From Aminobacter carboxidus (GTDB taxonomy: Bacteria > Pseudomonadota > Alphaproteobacteria > Rhizobiales > Rhizobiaceae): a stretch of 64,000 nt of DNA. Location of the stretch: assembly GCF_014863355.1 (NCBI RefSeq), contig NZ_JACZEP010000006.1, positions 124,001 through 188,000 of the forward strand, given 5' to 3'. The notes under the pieces were generated by a model, which was not told the origin of the DNA, ran no database searches, and saw only the letters and a list, made by a program, of their open reading frames with translations. Within the stretch, counting starts at the first letter, position 1; every line of letters starts with the position of its first letter. This document shows, one piece after another, positions 1 through 8,488 of this stretch. The position numbers and the translations under genes are program-made.

Positions 1-685
1 GGTGACCAAGGATCCGCGTGTCCGCGAGGCGATGAACATTTCGGTCGACCGCAAGGCGCTGGCCGAGAGCCTGTTCGGTGGCTATGCGACGCCGGCCAAG
101 GGCCAGGTCGTCAACCCCAAGGCCTTCGGCTACAACAAGGCGCTGCCCGACTACGCGTTCGACGTCGACAAGGCCAGGGCGCTGATCAAGGAAGCCGGTG
201 CCGAGGGCAAGACCATCAAGCTCGTCGGCGAGGCCGGCCGCTGGCTCAAGGACCGCGAGCTGATCGAGGCCGTCGGTGCTTACTGGAAGGACGCAGGCCT
301 CAACGTCGACATCAAGATCGAGGACTTCGGCGAGTACCTGAACCAGCTGTTCGACAAGAACACGCGGCCGGATGCAATCTTCCTGTCGAACTCCAATGAA
401 CTGCTCGACGTCGACCGTGAAATGACGGCCGTGCTGCAGAGCAAGGCAAGTTCCGCGTCCAACAGCGACCAGGAAATGTCGGACCAGATCAGCGCCGCCA
501 GGACCGAGACCGACATCGAGAAGCGCCAGGCCATGTACGATGCCATCACCAAAAAGTCGTACGACCTGTCCTATCTTGTGCCGCTGCTCAACCAGCAGGA
601 TATTTACGGCTTCTCCAAGCGCCTCGAATGGCAGCCGCGCGTCGACTCCAAGCTCCTGGTCAAGGAGATGAAGGTCACGGAGTAA
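1..685 (+). CDS. ABC transporter substrate-binding protein, family 5 (C-terminal part)
   Basis: This is the 3' part of a gene that begins left of the window; about 228 codons remain and it ends in TAA. The remaining protein resembles the C-terminal lobe of peptide/nickel-type (family 5) periplasmic binding proteins: it opens with the typical 'DPRVREAMNISVDRKAL' segment and ends with a Trp/Gln-rich stretch and a charged tail. It should capture the solute in the periplasm and deliver it to the permeases encoded next. The five genes run in the same direction in dppABCDF order. The substrate (peptide, opine, glycoside or other) cannot be read from this fragment. Confidence 0.9.
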   Translation, partial: VTKDPRVREAMNISVDRKALAESLFGGYATPAKGQVVNPKAFGYNKALPDYAFDVDKARALIKEAGAEGKTIKLVGEAGRWLKDRELIEAVGAYWKDAGLNVDIKIEDFGEYLNQLFDKNTRPDAIFLSNSNELLDVDREMTAVLQSKASSASNSDQEMSDQISAARTETDIEKRQAMYDAITKKSYDLSYLVPLLNQQDIYGFSKRLEWQPRVDSKLLVKEMKVTE

Positions 686-734
686 CCGAGACAATTGCGG
701 GTTCGAACAAAAACATAAGCGAACCCCAACAGTT

Positions 735-769
735 CTGGAGCCGGCTCGACAAGGGGTGGCCGGCTCCAG
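735..769 (+). promoter_or_regulatory. Stem-loop between binding-protein and permease genes
   Basis: An 11-bp arm (CTGGAGCCGGC, 735-745) is perfectly repeated inverted at 759-769 with a 13-nt loop and no T-run. In binding-protein operons such hairpins often stabilise the upstream mRNA or reduce downstream transcription, giving more binding protein than permease. That role is inferred here from position. Confidence 0.6.
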
Positions 770-784
770 CCAATGGAGAGGTAT

Positions 785-1705
785 ATGGGTGGTTTTCTGC
801 TCCGCCGGATCGCACAAGGTCTCCTTGTCGTCATCGGCGTGACCGTGATCGTTTTCATCGCCACACGCATGGTCGGCGATCCAGTCAAGGTCATGCTGCC
901 GCTTTCGGCCACCGACGAGCAGCGCGCGGCTTTTGCCCAGCAGATCGGCCTCGACCGCCCCATCGGCACGCAGTTCGTCGATTTTGTCGGCGACATGGCC
1001 CGGCTCGATTTCGGCGAAAGCCTGTGGCAGCGCCGGCCGGCTCTCGACGTCGTGCTCGAACGCCTGCCCAACACGCTGAAGCTGATCGGCGCCGGCCTCG
1101 GCATGGCAATCCTGCTGTCGTTGCCGCTCGGCGCCATTGCGGCCCTGCGACCGGGAGGATGGGTCGATCGAACGACTGTCTTTGTCGGCCTGTTCGGGCT
1201 GTCGTTACCGCAGTTCTGGTTCGGCCTCCTGATGATCGTGTTCTTCGCCGTGACGCTCGGCTGGTTGCCGACATCGGGCATGGGCGGCGCGCGCTACTAC
1301 ATCTTGCCGGCGATCACGCTTGCCCTGCCGTCGCTGGCACGGCTGGTGATGCTGGTGCGCTCGTCGATGATCGACGAGCTCAACCAGCAATATGTCCGCA
1401 CCGCCCGCGCCAAGGGCCTGCACTTCAAGCGCGTCGTGATGGTGCATGCCATGCGCAACACGCTGGTGCCGTTCGTGACGCTGGCCGGCTGGGAGCTGAT
1501 CAGTGCGCTCGCCGGCTACACGGTGGTGGTCGAGACGGTGTTCGCCTGGCCCGGCCTTGGCCTGACGGCGATGCAGGCGATCCAGAAGAGCGACCTGTTT
1601 CTGCTGCAGGCGATCGTCTTCACCGTGGCCGTGCTGATCGTGGTCATCAATGTCGGCCTCGATGTCATCTACAAATTCATCGACCCACGGATAAGGTTGG
1701 CTTGA
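785..1705 (+). CDS. ABC transporter permease, DppB/OppB type
   Basis: Inner-membrane permease of 306 residues, close to the usual length for DppB-like proteins. It starts with 'MGGFLLRRIAQGLLVVIGVT', the typical first membrane segment of this family, and has the EAA-type coupling motif around 'QYVRTARAKGL'. I chose the ATG at 785 over the one at 773 because GGAGAGG lies just upstream of it. It follows the binding-protein gene after a stem-loop and precedes the DppC-type permease with no gap. It should pair with that protein to form the transmembrane channel. Substrate unknown. Confidence 0.92.
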   Translation: MGGFLLRRIAQGLLVVIGVTVIVFIATRMVGDPVKVMLPLSATDEQRAAFAQQIGLDRPIGTQFVDFVGDMARLDFGESLWQRRPALDVVLERLPNTLKLIGAGLGMAILLSLPLGAIAALRPGGWVDRTTVFVGLFGLSLPQFWFGLLMIVFFAVTLGWLPTSGMGGARYYILPAITLALPSLARLVMLVRSSMIDELNQQYVRTARAKGLHFKRVVMVHAMRNTLVPFVTLAGWELISALAGYTVVVETVFAWPGLGLTAMQAIQKSDLFLLQAIVFTVAVLIVVINVGLDVIYKFIDPRIRLA

Positions 1706-2722
1706 ATGGCTATCCCCATGCCTGTGACGACGCCGGTGGCGACCACCCGCAAGGCCACGCAACGCCCTTCTATGATGGCCAAGCTAGACGAGCTCGGCCG
1801 CGAACTGTGGCAGGACAAGCTTGGCACGCTCGGCTTCACCGTCATCGTGGCGCTGGTTCTGATGGCGATCTTCGCGCCACTGATCGCGCCTTACGATCCC
1901 GCCGCACAGTCGGTCATGTCGCGGCTCAAGCCGCCGGCCTGGCTGCCCAAGGGCTCGTGGGAACACCTGTTTGGCACCGACCATCTCGGCCGCGACGTGC
2001 TTTCGCGCGTCATCTATGGCGCCCGCGCCTCGCTGATCGTCGGTGTCCTGGTGGTGTTCTTCGCCGGCACGTTCGGCGTCGTGCTTGGCCTGTGGTCGGG
2101 TTTCAAGGGTGGCCGCACCGACGCCATCATCATGCGCATCGTCGACGTGCAGGTCGCCTTCCCCGGCCTGCTGCTGATCCTGCTTGTCATCTCGGTGATC
2201 GGCCCGAGCATGACGACGATGGTCATCGTGCTCGCCGTCACCAACTGGATGGTCTATGCCCGTGTCGTGCGCGGCATCGTGCTCTCGGTCAGGCAGACGC
2301 CTTATGTCGAGGCGGCCGAAATGATCGGCTGCAAGACCTCGCGCGTCATCTTCCGCCACATCCTGCCCAACCTGACGTCGCCGCTTCTGACGCTCGGTAT
2401 CCTCGAATTCACTAACATCGTGCTCGCCGAAGCGGCGCTTTCCTTCCTCGGGCTCGGTGTGCAGCCGCCGGCAACCAGTTGGGGCCTCGATGTCGCCAAT
2501 GGCCGCGACTACATCTTCGTCGCCTGGTGGCTGATCACCTTCCCCGGCCTGTCGATCGCCACAACCGTGCTCGCGGTCAACCTGTTCGCCTCCTGGGTGC
2601 GCGTCACTACCGACCCGCAGGAACGCGAGAAACGCTTCGCCTACCAGCGCGCCAAGGCCGCTGCGCGCAGCAAGCGTCGCCAGCCCACCTCAGCAGCCCG
2701 CAGCCATGGAGGACGGACATGA
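1706..2722 (+). CDS. ABC transporter permease, DppC/OppC type
   Basis: Second inner-membrane permease, 338 residues. A polar N-terminus of about 30 residues is followed by one membrane segment, the family-typical 'LFGTDHLGRDVLSRVIYGAR' block, and a bundle of further membrane segments. The EAA loop reads around 'VEAAEMIGCKTSRVIFRHIL'. The ATG directly follows the stop codon of the preceding permease, and the stop overlaps the next start as ATGA, so translation is probably coupled. The C-terminal tail (about 30 residues rich in Lys, Arg and Ser) is longer than usual for the family. Confidence 0.92.
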   Translation: MAIPMPVTTPVATTRKATQRPSMMAKLDELGRELWQDKLGTLGFTVIVALVLMAIFAPLIAPYDPAAQSVMSRLKPPAWLPKGSWEHLFGTDHLGRDVLSRVIYGARASLIVGVLVVFFAGTFGVVLGLWSGFKGGRTDAIIMRIVDVQVAFPGLLLILLVISVIGPSMTTMVIVLAVTNWMVYARVVRGIVLSVRQTPYVEAAEMIGCKTSRVIFRHILPNLTSPLLTLGILEFTNIVLAEAALSFLGLGVQPPATSWGLDVANGRDYIFVAWWLITFPGLSIATTVLAVNLFASWVRVTTDPQEREKRFAYQRAKAAARSKRRQPTSAARSHGGRT

Positions 2723-3750
2723 ACATCAGCGCCATGAGCAACAATGAACCGCTGCTCGAGATCGACAGGCTGAAGGTCGAGTTCGACACTCGGCGCGGCC
2801 TGGTCCAGGGCCTGCGCGGCGTGTCGCTGTCGATCGGCCGCGGCGAAACCCTCGGCGTCGTCGGCGAATCCGGTTCGGGCAAGAGCGTCACCGCGCAAGC
2901 GGTGATGGGGCTGATCGACATGCCCGGCCGCATCGCCTCCGGCGACATCCGCTGGAAGGGTCGCTCGCTGCTGGGCGCGGAGGGCGAGCGCTACGCCCGC
3001 GACATCAGGGGCAAGGAAGTGGCGATGGTCTTCCAGGACCCGATGACCTCGCTCAACCCGGTGCTCAGGATCGGCACCCAGATCGGCGAGGTGCTCGAAC
3101 GCCATCTCGGCATGACGCGCAAGCAAGCGCGCACGCGGTCCGAGGAACTGCTCGCCGCCGTCGGCATCAGTGCGCCCGGCCGTCGGCTCGACCAGCATCC
3201 GCACGAGTTTTCGGGCGGCATGCGCCAACGCGTCATGATCGCCATGGCGATCGCCTGCGAACCGCAACTGCTGATCGCCGACGAACCGACGACCGCGCTC
3301 GACGTCACCATCCAGGCACAGATCCTCGAACTGCTTGCCGAATTGCAGCAATCGCTCGGCCTGTCGATCGTGCTGATCACGCACGACCTTGGCGTCGTCG
3401 CCGGTCTCTGCCACCGGGTGGCGGTGATGTATGCCGGGCAGATCATCGAAACTGGCCTCGCCGAGGACGTGTTCGAGCGCCCGGCGCATCCCTACACCCA
3501 AGGCCTGTTGCGCTCGACGCCGCGGCTCGACGAGGTTTCCGACCGCCTGATCTCAATCGACGGCACGCCGCCCAACCTGGTGACCCCGCCGGACGGCTGT
3601 TCGTTCCAGCAGCGCTGCCCGCTGTCGGGCGAGGCCTGCAAGAAGGCACCGCAACTCGCCCATATCCGGCCTGATGCCGAAGCCGCCTGCTGGCAGCCTT
3701 CGACGCCGGCATGGGCGACACCGCTGATGTCGCCTTCGATTTCGCACTAG
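2719..3750 (+). CDS. ABC transporter ATP-binding protein, DppD/OppD type
   Basis: Cytoplasmic ATPase of 343 residues. Walker A (GESGSGKS), the signature (FSGGMRQRVMIAMA), Walker B (LLIADEPTTALD) and the switch His (LITHD) are all intact. The C-terminus has the oligopeptide-transporter extension with a Cys pair ('CSFQQRCP') that in this family often belongs to an iron-sulfur site. The start at 2719 overlaps the previous stop by four bases; an open frame extends further upstream but lies over the permease gene. It should form the heterodimeric motor with the next gene. Confidence 0.93.
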   Translation: MNISAMSNNEPLLEIDRLKVEFDTRRGLVQGLRGVSLSIGRGETLGVVGESGSGKSVTAQAVMGLIDMPGRIASGDIRWKGRSLLGAEGERYARDIRGKEVAMVFQDPMTSLNPVLRIGTQIGEVLERHLGMTRKQARTRSEELLAAVGISAPGRRLDQHPHEFSGGMRQRVMIAMAIACEPQLLIADEPTTALDVTIQAQILELLAELQQSLGLSIVLITHDLGVVAGLCHRVAVMYAGQIIETGLAEDVFERPAHPYTQGLLRSTPRLDEVSDRLISIDGTPPNLVTPPDGCSFQQRCPLSGEACKKAPQLAHIRPDAEAACWQPSTPAWATPLMSPSISH

Positions 3751-3759
3751 GAACCACCG

Positions 3760-4761
3760 ATGCTCAATCCCGTATCAGCCCCGGCGCCGCATGCCCCGCT
3801 GCTCAGCGTTCAGGGCTTAGGTGTCACCTACGAGACCGGCGCCCAGGGCTTCTGGGGGCGGCCGAAATCCTTCGACGCGCTGCAGGACATTTCCTTCGAC
3901 CTGAAGGCGGGCGAGACGCTCGGGCTTGTCGGCGAATCCGGTTCCGGCAAGACCACCACCGGCCGCGCCGTGCTTCGCCGCATCAAGACCTCGGCCGGCA
4001 AGATCGTCTTCAAGGGCAACGACATCACCCGGACCGATGGCGAAGCCCTGCGCAAGCTGCGCCGCAACATGCAGCTGGTGTTTCAGGATCCCTATTCCAG
4101 CCTCAACCCGCGTATGCGGGTGATCGACATCGTCGCCGAGCCGCTGTTAGTGCATGGCCTGATCCGCCATGTCGACGAGGCGCGCGACCGCATCACCGAA
4201 CTGCTGCGCGTCGTTGGCCTGCCAGCCGACGCGCATGACCGTTTCCCGCACGCCTTTTCCGGGGGGCAGCGTCAGCGCATCGGCATCGCCCGGGCGCTGG
4301 CGTTGCAGCCCGAATTCATTGTCGCCGACGAGCCGGTGTCGGCGCTCGACGTGTCGGTGCGGGCGCAGGTGGTCAACCTGATGCAGGACCTGCAGAAGGA
4401 GCTCGGCCTCGGCTACCTGTTTATCGCCCATGACCTGTCGGTTGTGCGCCACATCTCGCACCGGGTGGCGATCCTCTATGCCGGGCGCATGGTCGAGATC
4501 GCCGACCGCGACGATCTCTACGACCATCCGATCCACCCCTACACCGAGGCGCTGTTGTCGGCCGTGCCGGTGCCCGACCCACGCACGCAGCGCCAGCGCA
4601 AGCGCATCGTCTATGGCGGTGAGGTGCCCGATCTCGTCAATCCACCGCCCGGCTGCCGCTTCTCGACGCGCTGCCCGCTGGTGACCGACCAGTGCCGCAA
4701 GGACGCCCCGAAGCTCAGCGAGCGTTCGCCGCGCCACCTCGTCGCCTGCTGGAACAGGTAG
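3760..4761 (+). CDS. ABC transporter ATP-binding protein, DppF/OppF type
   Basis: Second ATPase of the transporter, 333 residues. Walker A is GESGSGKTTT, the signature is FSGGQRQRIGIARAL, and Walker B is FIVADEPVSALD. The C-terminal extension carries the paired Cys motif 'CRFSTRCP'. It starts nine bases after the previous stop and is the last gene of the operon; the next gene is convergent. No obvious T-rich terminator is visible in the 49-bp gap. Confidence 0.93.
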   Translation: MLNPVSAPAPHAPLLSVQGLGVTYETGAQGFWGRPKSFDALQDISFDLKAGETLGLVGESGSGKTTTGRAVLRRIKTSAGKIVFKGNDITRTDGEALRKLRRNMQLVFQDPYSSLNPRMRVIDIVAEPLLVHGLIRHVDEARDRITELLRVVGLPADAHDRFPHAFSGGQRQRIGIARALALQPEFIVADEPVSALDVSVRAQVVNLMQDLQKELGLGYLFIAHDLSVVRHISHRVAILYAGRMVEIADRDDLYDHPIHPYTEALLSAVPVPDPRTQRQRKRIVYGGEVPDLVNPPPGCRFSTRCPLVTDQCRKDAPKLSERSPRHLVACWNR

Positions 4762-4810
4762 CCAGCGCAGCCAACGCCTCGCTGCCGCAAGGTCGGTTCT
4801 CCGATGGCGG

Positions 4811-5377
4811 TCAGTCGCCGAACTTGGACGTGGCAAGCGCCGCGCGGCCATATTTGTTGTTGGCCTCGAGCAGCTTGATCAGCGTCGCCAGGAAGGCCGC
4901 GCGCTCTCGCTCGCCGAGCGTATCGAGCAATCGCTCCTGCGCCCGGCTCATCGCCGGATGCATGGCTGCCACCAGCTTTTCGCCTTCCGGTGACAGCCGC
5001 GCCAGCACCATGCGCTTGTCCTCGATGCTGCGGGTGCGCTCGACCAGCCCGCGCTGGGCGAGGCGCGTCAGCACGTCGGCGACATTGGTGCGGTCGATGC
5101 CGAGCGCCTGGGCAAGCGATATCTGGTCGGAATCGGGATTGCCCGACAAGATGGTCAGCAACCCGTACTGCACCGGGGTGATGCCGAAGCCTTCGCATTC
5201 CTCGAAGAACAAGGCGTAGTGGACCTGGTGCAGCCGGCGGATAAGATAGCCTGGCCGCTTCCACAGCGGCAGCCGCTCGATGAGTTGCTGCAGCTCGGGA
5301 TTAGGCTCACGCAGTGCAGCAGCTGCAGCCCTCTTGTTCTGCGTTCCTTCAGTCTTTGCCGACTTGGCCACGCTCAC
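4811..5377 (-). CDS. MarR-family transcriptional regulator
   Basis: DNA-binding regulator of 188 residues. The winged helix-turn-helix spans roughly residues 70-125: a recognition segment 'SLAQALGIDRTNVADVLTRL' followed by a wing with the family-typical Asp-Lys-Arg ('SIEDKRMV'). A short Lys/Ala-rich N-terminus precedes the dimerisation helices. It is divergent from the ABM-like and GST genes, so those are the likeliest targets, plus itself. Its own upstream region carries three 11-bp tandem repeats. MarR proteins near aromatic-degradation genes often respond to the aromatic substrate; the ligand here is unknown. Confidence 0.9.
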   Translation of the reverse strand: MSVAKSAKTEGTQNKRAAAAALREPNPELQQLIERLPLWKRPGYLIRRLHQVHYALFFEECEGFGITPVQYGLLTILSGNPDSDQISLAQALGIDRTNVADVLTRLAQRGLVERTRSIEDKRMVLARLSPEGEKLVAAMHPAMSRAQERLLDTLGERERAAFLATLIKLLEANNKYGRAALATSKFGD

Positions 5378-5391
5378 ATCCCCGCTTCTAC

Positions 5392-5424
5392 CTAGCCCTT
5401 GTCTAGCCCTTGTCTAGTCCTTGC
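5392..5424. repeat. Three tandem 11-bp repeats upstream of the MarR gene
   Basis: The unit CTAGCCCTTGT occurs at 5392-5402 and 5403-5413, with a third copy at 5414-5424 changed at two positions (CTAGTCCTTGC). The array begins 15 bases upstream of the MarR start codon. The 11-bp period is close to one helical turn, so a bound protein would meet each copy on the same DNA face. An operator role is inferred. Confidence 0.6.
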
Positions 5425-5532
5425 AGGACACTTGGGAAAGAGCGGTACCGCCTCATATTTTCGTTTGCTCAAACCGGCCGATCGAAAGGCAGACGACCAC
5501 CGCCAAGCCCTTGCCTGGCAAGGTGTCACGCC

Positions 5533-5560
5533 TTGCGAATGCAATAAAAGGCGGTATACT
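5533..5560 (+). promoter_or_regulatory. Candidate sigma-70-type promoter of the ABM/GST operon
   Basis: TTGCGA (5533-5538) and TATACT (5555-5560) are separated by 16 bases, a good match to -35 and -10 elements. The -10 lies about 35 bases upstream of the start codon at 5596, which has a clear ribosome site (AAAGGAGAG). Confidence 0.55.
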
Positions 5561-5595
5561 GATGATTATTGGGAACACGGGAAAAGGAGAGCTCC

Positions 5596-5964
5596 ATGGC
5601 CCAGGAACCGCTGGCGACGAAAGGCAACTTCCTCCACATCTACGACTTCCGCGTCGAAGCCGGGCGCGAGGAGGAATTCGTGCGCCTGTTCGAGGAATTC
5701 GACTATTCCGACGGCAACCCGATGCACAAATCCTGGGCCCAGGTGAAGGACGGCGTGCTGTGCCGCGACACCGAGGATCCGCAGCGCTTCTTCCTCATTG
5801 CCGAATGGTCCGACATCGTCGAGCACGCCAAGATCCGCAAGGTGCTGGCCGAAGAACTCAAGCCGGCTTTCGTCGGCCTGATCGAGGGCCGCAAGTTCGT
5901 GCCCAAATATGTCGAGGTCGTCTCGTCGACACCCGACGAGATCCTCAACGCCGCGGCACACTGA
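5596..5964 (+). CDS. Small ABM-like (dimeric alpha+beta barrel) protein
   Basis: Protein of 122 residues whose pattern ('FLHIYDFRVEAGREEEFVRL' ... 'RFFLIAEWSDIVEHAKI') resembles antibiotic-biosynthesis-monooxygenase and related dimeric ferredoxin-like barrels. These act as small cofactor-independent oxygenases or as accessory proteins in aromatic catabolism. I chose the ATG at 5596 because GGAGAG sits six bases upstream; an ATG at 5569 lacks a site. It is followed after 11 bases by a zeta-class GST, so the two probably share a transcript and a pathway. The substrate is unknown. Confidence 0.7.
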   Translation: MAQEPLATKGNFLHIYDFRVEAGREEEFVRLFEEFDYSDGNPMHKSWAQVKDGVLCRDTEDPQRFFLIAEWSDIVEHAKIRKVLAEELKPAFVGLIEGRKFVPKYVEVVSSTPDEILNAAAH

Positions 5965-5975
5965 CTGCTACAGCG

Positions 5976-6617
5976 ATGCGCACGCTCTACACCTTCTTCA
6001 GGTCGTCGACCTCGTACCGGCTGCGCATCGCGCTGGCGCTCAAGGGGCTCGACTGGCAGCCCCGCTTCATCAGCCTGCCCAGGATGGATCATCGGACTGC
6101 CGACTACATGGCGCTCAACCCGCAAGGGCTGGTGCCGGCGCTGGTCGAGGACGGCAAGATCTTCGCCCAGAGCCTCGCCGTGCTCGAATATCTCGACGAG
6201 ACCCATCCCGAGCCGCCGCTGCTGCCCGGCGATGCCGCCGGTCGCGCCTATATCAGGGGTCTCGCCCAGATCATCGGCTGCGACATCCACCCGCTCAACA
6301 ATGTGCGTGTGCTGAAATACCTGAAATCGCGCTGGCGGCTTTCCGACGACGACAGCAACGAATGGTACCGCCACTGGATCGAGGAAGGGTTCCGCTCGTT
6401 CGAGGCGACACTTATGGCTGCCGGCAGACATGGCCGCTATTGCCTCGGCGACACCATCACCATCGCCGACATCTGCCTGGTGCCGCAGATGGCCAATGCC
6501 CGCCGCTTCGACTGCGATCTTTCCGCCTATCCGCTCTCGGTCGAGATTTCAGGCGCCGCTGCCGCCCTGCCCGCCTTTGAGGCAGCACATCCGAGCCTGC
6601 AGGCGGACGCGTTCTGA
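5976..6617 (+). CDS. Zeta-class glutathione transferase, maleylacetoacetate/maleylpyruvate isomerase type
   Basis: Cytoplasmic enzyme of 213 residues. The N-terminal thioredoxin-like domain carries the zeta-class signature 'SSTSYRLRIALALKG' with the catalytic Ser region, then 'NPQGLVPAL' with the glutathione-contacting cis-Pro and 'QSLAVLEYLDE'. The helical C-terminal domain has 'LGDTITIADICLVPQ'. Zeta GSTs isomerise cis to trans double bonds in maleylacetoacetate (tyrosine, homogentisate) or maleylpyruvate (gentisate). No fumarylacetoacetase or ring-cleaving dioxygenase is in the window, so the pathway is undecided. The open frame extends upstream, but the ATG at 5976 gives the family start. 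Confidence 0.88.
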   Translation: MRTLYTFFRSSTSYRLRIALALKGLDWQPRFISLPRMDHRTADYMALNPQGLVPALVEDGKIFAQSLAVLEYLDETHPEPPLLPGDAAGRAYIRGLAQIIGCDIHPLNNVRVLKYLKSRWRLSDDDSNEWYRHWIEEGFRSFEATLMAAGRHGRYCLGDTITIADICLVPQMANARRFDCDLSAYPLSVEISGAAAALPAFEAAHPSLQADAF

Positions 6618-6639
6618 GTTTCCGGCGCGGCTGCCTTGG

Positions 6640-7278
6640 TCAGCGCTTGCGCGCGACGATGTATGGCCTGTTGTCGTTGCCCTTCGTCGCATGATTTTCC
6701 CTCGCGACGACCTCGAAGCCGGCGGACGAGATGAGCTTGACCAACTCCGCCGTGCTGAAGGCGCCGGCGTGGGGCGCAAGGCCGGTGGCACGCATCACCG
6801 GCAGCAACGCGAGCCGGATCAGCGGGTTCATGTCGCCGAGACACGGCGTCTTGGAGACGAACAGGCCGTCACTGGCGAGCAACGTGTGGATGCGCCGCAA
6901 AGTGCCGGGCAGGTCGCGCACCAGATGCAAATAGTTGAAGCCGAGAACGACCTCGAACTGTCCTGTGCCGAGTTCGGGCGTGTCCGCCGTCGCGGTCAGG
7001 AAATCGAGCCCCTTTATCGGGCACACCAGGCGCTTTTCCTCGGCGATCGCGATCATCGCCGGCGAGAAATCGGTCGCCAGATAGGTTTTCACGTCGCCGG
7101 CAAGCAGCATCGCCGTCGATCCGGTGCCACATCCAAGCTCCAACACCTGGTCGCCGGCCCGCAGAAGCGAACGGGTCCGATCCAGCGTGCGCGCATATCC
7201 ATCCCGGTCGGCGACCGCCGATTTCGCATATCGGCGTGAGGACCGGTCCCAAAAACGGGTGTCGCTGGCAACGCTCAT
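6640..7278 (-). CDS. Class I SAM-dependent methyltransferase
   Basis: Protein of 212 residues with the SAM-binding motif I 'VLELGCGTGSTAMLLA', an acidic motif II region ('YLATDFSPAMIAIAEEK') and a motif IV-like segment near 'FEVVLGFNYLHLV'. This is the Rossmann-like fold of small-molecule methyltransferases. It lies tail to tail with the GST gene, so it is not in that operon, and no neighbour reveals its substrate. Confidence 0.85.
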   Translation of the reverse strand: MSVASDTRFWDRSSRRYAKSAVADRDGYARTLDRTRSLLRAGDQVLELGCGTGSTAMLLAGDVKTYLATDFSPAMIAIAEEKRLVCPIKGLDFLTATADTPELGTGQFEVVLGFNYLHLVRDLPGTLRRIHTLLASDGLFVSKTPCLGDMNPLIRLALLPVMRATGLAPHAGAFSTAELVKLISSAGFEVVARENHATKGNDNRPYIVARKR

Positions 7279-7617
7279 GCAGAATGCTCCTCCACCGCGA
7301 CGGTAATGCTCTGACTAAACCGACAGCCTTGCGGCAACATTGCAGAAATGACTCGAACAACCTTTCGGCGTCTGGGCGCGAGCCGGTCGCTCCTGCGATT
7401 GGCGCAGATCATCGGTTGACGACATCGAAGCGACCACTGTCCGGCTCCGCGACTTCCTCGAGGCGGTAAGCGGTAAAATGCCGGCCACATTTCTGCGCGC
7501 GACTTTGCGCACTGTGCCAAATAGCGTGCAACATCTCGCTGAAGAGATCCGCCATGCGAGCCCGGTGTCGGCTATCTCGAGTTGCGCCAATCAAACAAAG
7601 ACCCGACGTCGAGAGGG
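7279..7617. other. Intergenic region without a convincing gene
   Basis: About 340 bases between two minus-strand genes. Short minus-strand frames exist, but none has a plausible start site, domain or codon pattern, and no repeat or terminator is obvious. Neighbouring frames carry Ser/Arg-rich stretches that could be decayed coding sequence, which I cannot support further. Confidence 0.4.
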
Positions 7618-8388
7618 CTAGATGTCGCCTAGTGGGTTGAGGGCGCGGTTCACGGCGATCTGCTCCGCGTGGACTTCGCGATAGGTCGGATTGTCAGCAA
7701 AGAGCCTGCGGTGATTGTCCCACCATTCGTTGTCACGGATTCTCGGAGCCTTTCCCTTGACCGCCGCCGCGAGGGCGTGGCGGGTCTTGTCGGCATCGAA
7801 ATCGCAGCAATATGCAGGCGTCAGCGGCTGCTGGCGCCAGGACTCCGCCAACGACCCGCCATCGACGGGATCAAAGCCGATTTCATTTATCAGTCTCATG
7901 ACGATCTGCTTGCCACGCCCATCATCGCCAGCGACTGGAATTGCGAGACGTCCGCGTTCCCCTTCCGGCCTGCCGAGTTCGGCGAGGGAGTAAAACAAGA
8001 TGCTGTTGAACGCCTTGAAGATCGGGCGCCCAAGCTGCAGCGAGACCCACACACTTTCCGGCATCCCGGCATCGATCTCAGCGATGTTTGGGTCGCGTAT
8101 TCCGGGAAAATAATTGCTGACATCAATAATGACCACGTCGCCCGCAGCCCGCTCGAGCAAATCTTTCGGAAGCGTCGCCGCAGCCGGGAAAGGCATGGCA
8201 AGCAGCACGACGTCCGCGCCTTCGACCGCGCCATGGGTATCGGTCGACTGAACGCCGATTTCGGTCGCAAACGCCAGCGCCGCCTCTGCGCCACGCGAAT
8301 TGGCCACGCTAACGTCATGGCCTTTCTCGCTCCATTTGCGCGCCAAGGTGCCACCCATCTCGCCAATGCCAATAACACCGATCTTCAT
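7618..8388 (-). CDS. NADP(H)-dependent oxidoreductase of the F420-reductase-like family
   Basis: Protein of 256 residues. The N-terminus 'MKIGVIGIGEMGGTLARKWS' is a dinucleotide-binding fold with GxGxxG, and 'VSVANSRG' lies where the NADP phosphate is recognised. Then comes 'VVLLAMPF', as in the NADP oxidoreductase coenzyme-F420-dependent family. Many bacterial members do not use F420 and their substrates are unknown. The C-terminal third ('SWRQQPLTPAYCCDFDADKT') matches the longer bacterial subgroup. It stands alone: the flanks are a 339-bp gap and a region with a truncated gene. Confidence 0.82.
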   Translation of the reverse strand: MKIGVIGIGEMGGTLARKWSEKGHDVSVANSRGAEAALAFATEIGVQSTDTHGAVEGADVVLLAMPFPAAATLPKDLLERAAGDVVIIDVSNYFPGIRDPNIAEIDAGMPESVWVSLQLGRPIFKAFNSILFYSLAELGRPEGERGRLAIPVAGDDGRGKQIVMRLINEIGFDPVDGGSLAESWRQQPLTPAYCCDFDADKTRHALAAAVKGKAPRIRDNEWWDNHRRLFADNPTYREVHAEQIAVNRALNPLGDI

Positions 8389-8488
8389 TATCCTGCCTTT
8401 CGTGGGCGTCCGAATATGGGCCTTGTCCGGCTTTGGTTGGGATGGGATCTCGGTCGGATGAGCGTTTCGAGACCGGCAACGCCAGGTC

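Noticed and set aside
628-2415. 595-codon plus-strand frame
   Set aside because: It lies in another frame over both Dpp permease genes and has the Arg/His-rich composition of a high-GC shadow.
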